Of a stretch of DNA of 64,000 nucleotides, positions 55,399-64,000 are shown one piece after another. Every line of letters begins with the position of its first letter. Position 1 is the first letter of the stretch. This DNA comes from Candidatus Zixiibacteriota bacterium (lineage in GTDB: Bacteria; Zixibacteria; MSB-5A5; SM23-73-2). Made by a program: the position numbers and the translations under genes. A model generated the notes under the pieces. That model was given only the letters and a program-made list of their open reading frames with translations, made no database searches and had not been told where the DNA came from. The stretch spans positions 1-64,000 of the forward strand of contig JAUWYR010000003.1 of assembly GCA_030615745.1 (NCBI GenBank). Reading direction: 5' to 3'.

Positions 55399-57765
55399 AT
55401 GGATGAGCATACCTTAAAGGTCTTAGAATTTGACAAGATAAAAAGAATGCTTGAGGAGGGCTGTGTTTCTGAATTGGGAAAAGAACTTGCTTTTTCTTGC
55501 TCACCACTTTTTGATCTTAAAAAGATAACAAATACTCAGAAAGAGACTACTGAGCTTAAAAATATTTTATCCGCCGAAAAGAAATTTCCACTTTGCTTTT
55601 TTGCGGATATTAGAAAATCTTTGAAAAAAGCCAAATTAGAGGGAACTTTTTTAGAGCCAAAAGAATTAATAAGCATAGAAAAGGTAACATCTCTTTCTAG
55701 TTCCCTTTTGAAGTTCATCAAAGATAAAAATGCGAATGCATCAAGAGAAAAGAAATATCCAAAAATCACTGAACTTATCTCGCAATTGAAATCTTTTGAC
55801 AAACTTTCAAAAAAAATAAATCAAACAATAGACCGCAAGGGGGAAATAAAAGATAATGCGAGCTCAGAGCTTGTGTCCATAAGGCTGAAGAAAAAGACCC
55901 AGAGAAACCGACTTCTGGATAGGCTCCACTCTATTTCGGGCTCAAGAAAACCAAAGCAAAGAAGAAGAGATGATCTTATCACAATCAGGAATGGAAGATA
56001 TGTTATCCCTTTAAGTGAACCAGAGTATAGAACCCTGAAAGGAATAGTGCACGACAGGTCTGCATCAGGTGTCACCCTTTTTGTCGAACCATTGGTTACG
56101 GTGGAGTTAAATAACAGATTAAAAGAGCTTGACCTTTCTGAGAAAAATGAGATTGAAAGAATTTTAAAAGAGTTAACATCTTTTGTTAGATCAGAGCTTA
56201 AAGATATAGAGAAATCGCTTGATGTGCTAAAGACCATAGATTTCATCCATTCCAAAGCTCTCCTGTCTTTGAATCTGAAATGTTCTGAGCCAATTTTTAA
56301 TCAAAATGGTTATATTAAACTTAAAAATGCTTACCATCCTCTTTTAGCCACTCAAGAAAAAGTTGTTCCACTTTCCTTAGAGCTGGGAAAAGACTTTTAT
56401 ACCCTTGTTATCACCGGACCTAATACCGGGGGGAAAACAGTTGCCCTGAAAACTGTAGGTCTTTTGGTCCTTATGGCAATGTCTGGTCTGCATATTCCTG
56501 CTGATTTTGGAACAGAGATAGGGATTTTTCCGAAACTCTATGCAGATATAGGGGATGAGCAGTCGATCGAAGCATCTTTATCTACTTTTTCCTCTCATGT
56601 TTTGCAGATCATCAAGGCATTAAAGAATGCAGATGAGAAAAGCTTAATTCTTTTGGATGAGCTTGGAGCTGGAACTGATCCCAAAGAGGGTGCTGCTTTG
56701 GGGGAGGTAATTATTTCCTTTCTTACCCAGAGGAAAGCAAAATCTGTTATCACCACTCACCAGGGAGCATTGAAAGTTTTAGCTGAGATTTATCCTGATG
56801 TGGAAAATGCATCCTTTGAATTTGACAAAAAAACTTTAAAGCCCACTTACAGATTTCACCTCGGATTTCCTGGAGCAAGCTATGGCGTTGAAATTGCAAG
56901 TAGGCTGGGAATGCCTGAGAATATAGTAAAAAAAGCATCTGAGTTAGTTGGGAGCAAAGAGAGAGATTTAGGTGTTTTAATTGAAAAGGTTCAGAAAAAC
57001 TTAAAGATTGTAAAGGAGAATAGAGCTAAACTCGACGTAGAGAGAAAAACATCTGAACAGCTTTTAAACCTTTATCGCGACAGGTTGAAAAAGTTTGACC
57101 AGAAAAGAAAAGAGGAGGAGAAAAAGACTTTTAGAAAATTACAGAAAATGGTAGAGGATGCAAGAAAGAAGATAGAGGGTCTTGTCTTTCAGATCAGAAA
57201 AACTCAGGCGGAGAAACAAGCGATCAAGGATGCTCAGAGATTTCTGGAAAAGAAAAAAGAAGATATAGAAAAAGAGATAAAAAAAGAGAGAAAAGGGGAA
57301 AGGATAAAAAAGAAAGTGAAGATAAAAGTTGGGGATTTTGTATGGGTCGACTCTCTTTCGATTGAGGGAGAGGTTTTGTCAAAACATGATAAGTCTGGAA
57401 ATGTTAAAGTAAGAATCGGTAATATAACTTCTATTGTGCAAGAAGAAGAGTTGTCAAAAATTGATGGGGGGAAAAAGATAGTCTCCACAATAAAATATGA
57501 TCTCCCTTCTGTAGAGGAGATAAAGCCAGAGATAGATTTAAGGGGTCTTGCCTCTGATGAAGCCATAGAGAGAGTTGACAAATATCTTTACGATTCCTAT
57601 TTAGCAGGTCTTTTCACCGTTAATATCATTCACGGAAAAGGTACGGGAGTCTTAAGGAAAAAAATTTTGGAATTTTTGAAAAATCATCCGAAGATCGAAT
57701 CTTACAGACTGGGGGAGTGGGATGAAGGTGGCTCAGGTGTGACGGTGGTTAAGTTGAAGGAGTAA
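55399..57765 (+). CDS. mutS2: MutS2 endonuclease
   Basis: VITGPNTGGKTVALKTVGLL; LILLDELGAGTDPKEGAALGE; C-terminal Smr domain (IHGKGTGVLR). Confidence 0.96.
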   Translation: MDEHTLKVLEFDKIKRMLEEGCVSELGKELAFSCSPLFDLKKITNTQKETTELKNILSAEKKFPLCFFADIRKSLKKAKLEGTFLEPKELISIEKVTSLSSSLLKFIKDKNANASREKKYPKITELISQLKSFDKLSKKINQTIDRKGEIKDNASSELVSIRLKKKTQRNRLLDRLHSISGSRKPKQRRRDDLITIRNGRYVIPLSEPEYRTLKGIVHDRSASGVTLFVEPLVTVELNNRLKELDLSEKNEIERILKELTSFVRSELKDIEKSLDVLKTIDFIHSKALLSLNLKCSEPIFNQNGYIKLKNAYHPLLATQEKVVPLSLELGKDFYTLVITGPNTGGKTVALKTVGLLVLMAMSGLHIPADFGTEIGIFPKLYADIGDEQSIEASLSTFSSHVLQIIKALKNADEKSLILLDELGAGTDPKEGAALGEVIISFLTQRKAKSVITTHQGALKVLAEIYPDVENASFEFDKKTLKPTYRFHLGFPGASYGVEIASRLGMPENIVKKASELVGSKERDLGVLIEKVQKNLKIVKENRAKLDVERKTSEQLLNLYRDRLKKFDQKRKEEEKKTFRKLQKMVEDARKKIEGLVFQIRKTQAEKQAIKDAQRFLEKKKEDIEKEIKKERKGERIKKKVKIKVGDFVWVDSLSIEGEVLSKHDKSGNVKVRIGNITSIVQEEELSKIDGGKKIVSTIKYDLPSVEEIKPEIDLRGLASDEAIERVDKYLYDSYLAGLFTVNIIHGKGTGVLRKKILEFLKNHPKIESYRLGEWDEGGSGVTVVKLKE

Positions 57766-57821
57766 GATAAGTTGTTGGTAACGGGCACTTTGTCCATTTA
57801 AGATCGATTTTGTCACGGACA

Positions 57822-58023
57822 AGGGTGTCCGTGACGAACAGTGTATGATGGTTGTGAAACTGAGGGTTCGTCCTCAGTATGCAGAACCGTAAAGGTTCTG
57901 CTACGCGGATCAAAATATTCTTGTTGGTAACGGACACCACCTTCGTTACCAAGTGATTTTTGTCACGGACAAGGGTGTTTTTAACTATCAAAGGGAAATC
58001 AGAGCCATAAAGGCTCTGCTACG
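57822..58023. repeat. hairpin cluster upstream of dnaG
   Basis: gtcacggac-aagggt-gtccgtgac; ctgagg/cctcag; cagaacc-gtaaa-ggttctg; cagagcc-ataaa-ggctctg. Confidence 0.9.
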
Positions 58024-58061
58024 TTTTGAAATTTGAAATGTTTAGTAACTAAATAAAGAAG

Positions 58062-59807
58062 ATGGCTAACTTTATTCCACAGGAGTTGATTGATCGAATA
58101 AGGGATGCTAATGATGTTGTTGATGTTATCTCAGAATATCTTCCCTTGAAAAAGAGGGGTAAAAACTGGGTGGGTTTGTGTCCCTTTCATCCTGAAAAAA
58201 AACCATCCTTTTCGGTTAGTCAGGATAAACAGCTTTTTTATTGCTTTGGATGCGGACAAGGAGGCAACGTTGTTACTTTCCTTATGTTGCATGAGAAGGT
58301 CGGCTTTTTTGAGGCTATAACTATTTTAGCAAAAAGAGCAGGGATAAGTTTACCGAAAAAAAGTATTGAGAAAGGTAGATTGGAGGAAGTAGACAAGATT
58401 CATTATGCGAACAAGCTCGCAAACCAGTATTTTGTTTCATCTTTAAAAGAGAAAAATTTGGGAAAGAAAACAAGGGAGTATTTGGAAAAAAGAAAAGTCC
58501 TTCCTGAAAGCATAAAGCTTTTTTCAATCGGTTATGCTCCAAAGTCTTGGGAGGGGCTTTTGAATTATGCTAAAAGGAAAGGTTTGGACTTAAAAACTCT
58601 CGAAAAAGCAGGTCTTGTGGTCAAAAAGGAAAAAAAAGAGGGATACTATGATAGATTCAGGGATAGATTGACCTTTCCAATTTTTAACCTATCAGGGAAA
58701 ATAATTGGATTTGGTGGAAGGGACCTCTCAGGAAAAGATGAGCCAAAATATCTGAACTCTCCAGAGACTTTAATTTATCAGAAGGGTAAAATCCTTTACG
58801 GTTTGAACTTCTCCAAGGAGATAATAAGGGGTCAAAAAAAAGCAGTGGTTGTTGAGGGCTATATGGATCTTATATCGCTTTATCAGGCTGGATTAAAAAA
58901 CGTTGTTGCATCCTCTGGCACCTCTTTCACCTCACATCAGGCAAGGCTTTTGTCACGCTATAGTGATGAGACCTATCTTTTTTTCGATTCCGATTCAGCT
59001 GGTATGTCTGCGGCTCTGCGTAGTGTCGATTATCTTTTTGACGCTGGTCTGGAGGTTTGGATAGTTACTTTGCCACAAGAGGAAGACCCGGATTCCTATG
59101 TAAAAAAATTCGGGGTGAAAAAGGTCTTGGAAAAATTAAAAGAGGCAAAATCATTCATAGATTTCAAAAAAGATTTTTTGAATAAAGATTTTTCTCAGCT
59201 ATCCATAAAGGAGCAAGAGAAGATAATCTTTGAGTTTGTCGAGACAGCAAAAAATATAAAAGATGAAATAAGACAGGCGCTTTTTATCAAAAAGGTTGCA
59301 GAAGCTTTTAAAATAAAAGAGGAGTTGCTTTTGGGGAGAGCTAAAAGAACAAGAAAAGAAAAAGAGACCGAAGAAAAAGTGCCTCATCTTAAAGGTAAGG
59401 AGCTTTTGGAGCAAAAACTTTTGAAGATATTTTTAGAGAGAGAAGACCTTTTAGGATTGGCATATGAAAAAATCAACCCTTTTTGTTTCGATAATCCGAA
59501 TCATAAAAAGCTTTTTGAGATTATAGTAGAGTTATGGGAGAAGAAAAAATCTTTTTCACCAAAAGTTTTGGTCGATTTTACAGATGATTTTGAACTGAAA
59601 AGGCTGATCTCAAAGATTGTTACCATAGATTTAGGTCCAGCAAATTTAGAGGTTCTTTTAGAGGATTATTTAAAAAGACTTTTTTTTATTCAAAAGGAGA
59701 AAGAAATTTTCAGGCTAAAAGAAGAGATAAAAAATGCTTTGGACGGAAATGATTTTGAAAGTGCAAAAAGATTGACTTTTAAATTGCAGGAGTTGATTAA
59801 AAGTTAG
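58062..59807 (+). CDS. dnaG: DNA primase
   Basis: CHC2 zinc finger WVGLCPFHPEKKPSFSV..FYCFGCGQGG; VVEGYMDLISL TOPRIM; FDSDSAG. Confidence 0.97.
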   Translation: MANFIPQELIDRIRDANDVVDVISEYLPLKKRGKNWVGLCPFHPEKKPSFSVSQDKQLFYCFGCGQGGNVVTFLMLHEKVGFFEAITILAKRAGISLPKKSIEKGRLEEVDKIHYANKLANQYFVSSLKEKNLGKKTREYLEKRKVLPESIKLFSIGYAPKSWEGLLNYAKRKGLDLKTLEKAGLVVKKEKKEGYYDRFRDRLTFPIFNLSGKIIGFGGRDLSGKDEPKYLNSPETLIYQKGKILYGLNFSKEIIRGQKKAVVVEGYMDLISLYQAGLKNVVASSGTSFTSHQARLLSRYSDETYLFFDSDSAGMSAALRSVDYLFDAGLEVWIVTLPQEEDPDSYVKKFGVKKVLEKLKEAKSFIDFKKDFLNKDFSQLSIKEQEKIIFEFVETAKNIKDEIRQALFIKKVAEAFKIKEELLLGRAKRTRKEKETEEKVPHLKGKELLEQKLLKIFLEREDLLGLAYEKINPFCFDNPNHKKLFEIIVELWEKKKSFSPKVLVDFTDDFELKRLISKIVTIDLGPANLEVLLEDYLKRLFFIQKEKEIFRLKEEIKNALDGNDFESAKRLTFKLQELIKS

Positions 59808-59892
59808 AGGGGTCAGGGGGCAAGATTCAAGATGCAAGAGGCAAGATGCAAGGGGCAAGTAGCAAGGGGCAAGGGTCAAGGGTCAAGGGTAG
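59808..59892. repeat. degenerate heptad tandem repeat (caagatg/caagggg/caagggt)
   Basis: caagatt caagatg caagagg caagatg caagggg caagtag caagggg caagggt caagggt caagggt. Confidence 0.93.
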
Positions 59893-60204
59893 GTTTTATT
59901 TTTTTTAAATCATTACAGGTTAGCTTCAAAATACCGATATAAGTATTTAATCGGGGTTTTTTTCAGCGATATTCAGTGTTCTAAGTGTTGCAATTTGCAA
60001 AAATAAAGGCGATATGCCTTAAGCTCAGGTTAATTTCTGAGTGTGAAAAATAATGCATAAAAGCTCTATTCCTTTGGGAAATAAAGGAATAGAGTATACA
60101 GAGAAGTTCGAAAAAAAAGGGCACAGCTTTTGCTTAAAATTCTCTGGTATTTTTAGAGGGTAAAAGAACTAAAACCTTAAATCCCGATGGAAGGGGGTGA
60201 AAAA

Positions 60205-60624
60205 ATGTTCAGCAGATTCCACAGAAAAAGCAAAGGTTTCACCTTGATTGAGCTGATGATTGTGGTGGTTATCATCGGAATCTTGGCAGCATTAGCTATC
60301 CCGAGATTCATGAAGGCAACAACCAAATCAAAGCAATCAGAGGCGAAACAGATTCTGAAGCAGATCTATGTGATGGAGAGAGCCTATCGTCAGGAGAAGG
60401 ATGTCTATGCAGAAAATGGTGCCTCCGCTTCTGCTGGTGGACAATTTACCACTATTGGTGTAGAGATTATGACCAACGCGAGATACACCTATTCCATAGT
60501 CGCCGACTCCAACACCTTCACAGCTACTGCCACTGGAAACTTAGACGATGATGCTACCGACGATGTCTGGACAATTGATGAGGATGGCGATCTCCAGTGT
60601 ACATCCAATGACGCATCCAGTTAA
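60205..60624 (+). CDS. type IV pilin-like protein
   Basis: GFTLIELMIVVVIIGILAALAIPRFM prepilin motif; SD GGGGGTGA before ATG 60205. Confidence 0.93.
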   Translation: MFSRFHRKSKGFTLIELMIVVVIIGILAALAIPRFMKATTKSKQSEAKQILKQIYVMERAYRQEKDVYAENGASASAGGQFTTIGVEIMTNARYTYSIVADSNTFTATATGNLDDDATDDVWTIDEDGDLQCTSNDASS

Positions 60625-60716
60625 TGAGGTGGAAAAATTGGTTGGGATGGGGACCAGGGAAGTCCCCATTTTCATCTGAAAAGAAATTTTTTCTTGGGTA
60701 AAGCTTGCAGGCATCC

Positions 60717-60774
60717 GTTGGGGTAGGGGTTGAACCCCTACCCCAACAAACAGAGAGAATCTGTGCTTACAAAA
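60717..60774. repeat. hairpin gttggggtaggggtt/aacccctaccccaac plus right flank GAATCTGTGCTTACAAAA
   Basis: 15-bp arms with 1-nt centre as written. Confidence 0.92.
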
Positions 60775-60785
60775 TTTGCCTTATA

Positions 60786-61223
60786 ATGAAAAGGTTAAGA
60801 CTAATGTTAGATAAGACTCTTAATAGCAAAAAAGGTTTCACTTTAATAGAATTGATGATAGTTGTGGTGATAATCGGTATTTTAGCTGCTATGGCTATTC
60901 CCAGGTTTATGAGGACCTCAACTAAAGCCAAACAGTCCGAAGCAAAGAAAATATTAAAACAGATATATGTGTGCGAGAGAACCTATCGTCAGGAGAATGA
61001 TGCCTATGCATGCAACGGTCAAACTGCATCCGCAGGAGGAGGCTTTCCTGAGATCTGGATCGAGATTATGCAAAATGCCAGGTATACCTATTCCATAACC
61101 GCTGACTCTAACTCGTTTACAGCTACTGCTTCCGGCAATATAGATGATGACCCAACTCTGGATACCTGGGAGATAGATGAGACCGGAAATTTAGTTTGCA
61201 ATAGTGACGATACCTCAAGTTAA
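60786..61223 (+). CDS. second type IV pilin-like protein (tandem paralogue)
   Basis: KKGFTLIELMIVVVIIGILAAMAIPRFM; similar body to upstream pilin. Confidence 0.92.
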   Translation: MKRLRLMLDKTLNSKKGFTLIELMIVVVIIGILAAMAIPRFMRTSTKAKQSEAKKILKQIYVCERTYRQENDAYACNGQTASAGGGFPEIWIEIMQNARYTYSITADSNSFTATASGNIDDDPTLDTWEIDETGNLVCNSDDTSS

Positions 61224-61234
61224 AAAGCTTTAAA

Positions 61235-61283
61235 TTTTGTAGGCACAGATTCCCGTTGGGGCAGGGGTTAACCCTGCCCCAAC
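61235..61283. repeat. left flank TTTTGTAGGCACAGATTC plus hairpin gttggggcaggg-gttaa-ccctgccccaac
   Basis: Direct reading. Confidence 0.92.
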
Positions 61284-61396
61284 AGAGAATAAATTCATAC
61301 CTCAACTAAAAATACTGCAAGAGTAAATCCATCAATTATATCTCTTGTATTTTTTTTTCTATTATTTATATTTAAGAAAAAGTTTGGGAGTTTTAC

Positions 61397-62386
61397 TTGA
61401 AACTTCAAGGGAAAAAAGTTTTAGTTACTGGTGCTGGAGGATTTGTGGGAAGCCATCTGGTCGAGGCTTTGGTTAAATATGGCTCTTTTGTTAAAGCCTT
61501 TGTCCACTATAACTCTCGCAACGATTGGGGCTTTTTAGAGGATTTGAAAAAAGATATTTTAAATGAACTTGAGATTTTCTCAGGGGATCTAAGAGATTCA
61601 GATTGTGTTAGAAAAGTGGTCAAGGGTCAACAGGTAATTTTCCATTTAGGAGCATTGATTGGCATTCCATACTCCTATATAAACCCATCTGATGTGGTTG
61701 AGACTAATGTGAAGGGGACATTGAATCTTCTTTTAGCTTCTCTGGATTATAATATTGAGAGATTCGTTCACACCTCCACATCAGAGGTTTACGGAACTGC
61801 GCAATACACTCCAATAGATGAAAATCACCCTCTGAATCCTCAGTCACCTTATGCTGTAAGCAAAGCCTCGGCTGATTTTTTAGCAAAAAGCTTTTTTCTC
61901 ACCTACAGCCTACCTGTGGCGATTATAAGACCTTTTAATCTCTATGGGCCAAGGCAATCAGCTCGCTCTGTTATTCCTAACATCGTTGCTCAAGGTTTAA
62001 TAAAAGACCAGATTAAAATAGGTTCTCTTTCTCCTACCCGTGATTTTACTTATATCGAAGACGCAATCAAAGGATTTATCGATTTTGCTGAATGCGAAAA
62101 GACTTTAGGAGAGGTGGTTAATCTTGGCTCAGGGAATGAGACCTCAATTGAGAAGTTAATCAAAATAATTGGTGAATTACTTGATAAAAAATTAAAGATT
62201 TTCGAAGAGAAAGAAAGGAAAAGACCCCAAAAAAGTGAAGTTCAAAGATTGGTGTCTAACTCAGAGAAAGCAAAAAAGCTTTTTGGTTGGAGCCCTGAGA
62301 TTAGATTTAATGAAGGACTTACCTTAACAATTAATTGGATTAAAAAGAATTTGAACAGATATAAAACTGAAATTTACAACGTCTAA
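61397..62386 (+). CDS. NAD-dependent epimerase/dehydratase (extended SDR; LegB-like nucleotide-sugar 4,6-dehydratase)
   Basis: VTGAGGFVGSHLVEAL; TSTSEVYGTAQYTPIDENHPLNPQSPYAVSKASAD. Confidence 0.88.
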   Translation: MKLQGKKVLVTGAGGFVGSHLVEALVKYGSFVKAFVHYNSRNDWGFLEDLKKDILNELEIFSGDLRDSDCVRKVVKGQQVIFHLGALIGIPYSYINPSDVVETNVKGTLNLLLASLDYNIERFVHTSTSEVYGTAQYTPIDENHPLNPQSPYAVSKASADFLAKSFFLTYSLPVAIIRPFNLYGPRQSARSVIPNIVAQGLIKDQIKIGSLSPTRDFTYIEDAIKGFIDFAECEKTLGEVVNLGSGNETSIEKLIKIIGELLDKKLKIFEEKERKRPQKSEVQRLVSNSEKAKKLFGWSPEIRFNEGLTLTINWIKKNLNRYKTEIYNV

Positions 62387-62505
62387 TTTTTGTCTGAAAA
62401 ATTGTTTTGTAGCAATGTTATTTCATTTGGATGTCAGAGAATATCTCGTAGGGGAGGGGCTTGTCCCCTCCCTTTACGTTTTAGTTTAATCAATTTGATC
62501 TTAAA

Positions 62506-63219
62506 ATGAGAGTGATAATCTTAGCAGGAGGAAAAGGGGAAAGGCTTGAGCCTTATACCACAGTTTTGCCTAAACCCCTTTTACCTATTGGTGATTTTCC
62601 CATTCTCGAAGTGGTGATAAAGCAACTTAAAAGCTATGGATTTTTGGACATAACCTTAGCAGTGGGTCATTTAGGAAATTTGATCCAAAGCTATTTTGGA
62701 AACGGAGAAAAACTCGGGGTGAAGATAAAATATAACTTCGAACAAAAACCTTTAGGAACAGTTGGAGCTTTAGCATCGATAAAAAATTTGAATAAGACTT
62801 TTCTTGTATTAAATGGGGACATTTTAACAACCCTTAATTTCTCTAAATTCTTAGCCTATCATAAAAAAAATAAAACTATTGCCACTATTGCTGTAACAAA
62901 GAGGAAAATGAAAGTTGATTTTGGAGTTGCTGAGTGTGATAAGAAAGAAATTTTAGTTAAATACACTGAAAAACCCACTTTGAAATATCTTGTTAGCATG
63001 GGGATTTATTTGTTCGAACCTGAGATCTTGAAATATATATCAAAAGGAAAAAAATTGGATTTCCCTGAGCTTATGAATATCCTTCTGAAAAAAGGTGAAA
63101 AAATCTCCGTTTATCATTCTTTCGATTTCTGGCTCGATCTTGGAAGACCAGAGGATTATAAAAAAGGAATCGAGGAGTTCGAGAGGATTAAAAATAAACT
63201 TTTTAAGCTAAAAAAATAA
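62506..63219 (+). CDS. sugar nucleotidyltransferase
   Basis: MRVIILAGGKGERLEPYTTVLPKPLLPIGDFPILEVVI. Confidence 0.92.
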   Translation: MRVIILAGGKGERLEPYTTVLPKPLLPIGDFPILEVVIKQLKSYGFLDITLAVGHLGNLIQSYFGNGEKLGVKIKYNFEQKPLGTVGALASIKNLNKTFLVLNGDILTTLNFSKFLAYHKKNKTIATIAVTKRKMKVDFGVAECDKKEILVKYTEKPTLKYLVSMGIYLFEPEILKYISKGKKLDFPELMNILLKKGEKISVYHSFDFWLDLGRPEDYKKGIEEFERIKNKLFKLKK

Positions 63220-63228
63220 ATTTCTTTT

Positions 63229-64000
63229 ATGAAGTGGAAAGTAACATTATCTGACTTAGATTTTGATTGGAAGGAACAAGAAAAAGTCCTTTCTGTGATC
63301 AGAAGAAAATGGCTCACGATGGGGGATTTAGTTTTGAAATTTGAAAAGATGTTTGCACGGTTTTTAGGTGTTAGAAATGCGATAGCAACTTCATCCGGCA
63401 CAACAGCCTTGCATCTGGCAATGAGAGCCTTGGATATAGGAAAAGGAGATGCAGTATTGGTCCCAGCTATAAGCTTTGTCGCATCCGCTAATGTGGTTTT
63501 ATATGTTGGGGGGACCCCTGTTTTTGTTGATTCCACCTCCCCATCCGATTTCAATCTCTCTATAGAGGATTTAGAGAAAAAGATAACTTCAAAGTCTAAG
63601 GCAATTATCTTGGTTCACTATGGTGGTTATTTGGCAGATTTTGATAGGATAAAAATTTTAGCGAAAAAATATAATCTTAAAATTGTTGAAGATTCAGCTC
63701 ATTCTATTGGCGTGAAGTTATCCGAAGGATTCATAGAAAAGGAGGTGATGGCAGGAACGCTTGGAGATATAGGATGTTTCAGCTTTTATTCTAATAAAAA
63801 CTTAGCCTGCGGAGAAGGTGGGATGGTTGTCACAAATGATGATAATTTAGCAGAGAAGATCAGGCTTCTTCGTTCCCATGGGATGACCTCCTCAACTTTG
63901 CAAAGACATAAAGCAAAAAAGTACACCTATGATGTGGTGGAATTAGGATATAATTATAAGATGACAGAGATGGCAGGCGCTTTAGGAATAGAGCAACTTA
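63229..64000 (+). CDS. DegT/DnrJ/EryC1 (LegC-like) PLP aminotransferase, 3' truncated by window end
   Basis: Open frame from ATG 63229 to window end, not in ORF track: RNAIATSSGTTALHLAMRAL; EDSAHSIG; GDIGCFSFYSNKNLACGEGGMV. Confidence 0.92.
   Translation, partial: MKWKVTLSDLDFDWKEQEKVLSVIRRKWLTMGDLVLKFEKMFARFLGVRNAIATSSGTTALHLAMRALDIGKGDAVLVPAISFVASANVVLYVGGTPVFVDSTSPSDFNLSIEDLEKKITSKSKAIILVHYGGYLADFDRIKILAKKYNLKIVEDSAHSIGVKLSEGFIEKEVMAGTLGDIGCFSFYSNKNLACGEGGMVVTNDDNLAEKIRLLRSHGMTSSTLQRHKAKKYTYDVVELGYNYKMTEMAGALGIEQL

Noticed and set aside
60001-60180. Possible c-di-GMP riboswitch upstream of the pilin
   Set aside because: Leader contains hairpins (ctctattccttt/aaaggaatagag) but I could not match the GEMM consensus.
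63156-63554. 132-aa minus-strand ORF
   Set aside because: Antisense to the DegT aminotransferase, which is open to the window end but absent from the ORF track.

Overview
64 kb window of a low-GC bacterial chromosome, probably an uncultured lineage (C-terminal FlgD-like 'YPNPFNP' sorting domain, IPTL-CTERM/exosortase, unusual intergenic repeats). Much of it is housekeeping: thrS-infC-rpmI-rplT-pheST-zapA-rny-ymdB-folD; trpS-scpAB-cmk-plsC-ispH-rpsA; mtaB-rsmE; rpsU-yqeY-cvpA-mutS2-dnaG; tandem type IV pilins; start of a nucleotide-sugar operon. A flagellar/two-component regulatory block (two-component genes, fliA, flgN, csrA, fliW) occupies about 9.5-21.9 kb. Accessory content: (i) OLD-family ATPase/TOPRIM + small membrane protein + FcoT-like hotdog protein (3.8-6.8 kb); (ii) a compact DGQHR-domain / unknown / Dam adenine-methylase cassette (45.2-48.0 kb); (iii) a GNAT gene bracketed by 62-bp direct repeats; (iv) an exosortase-H-like enzyme with an adjacent IPTL-CTERM substrate. 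The most unusual signal is in the noncoding DNA: many perfect hairpins, often nested, with conserved cores, loops or left flanks but varying arms, plus degenerate 7-bp tandem repeats just after stop codons. Two hairpin-family sequences appear to lie inside coding genes (rsmE, DegT aminotransferase). Family calls come from reading motifs by eye; no database search was run.
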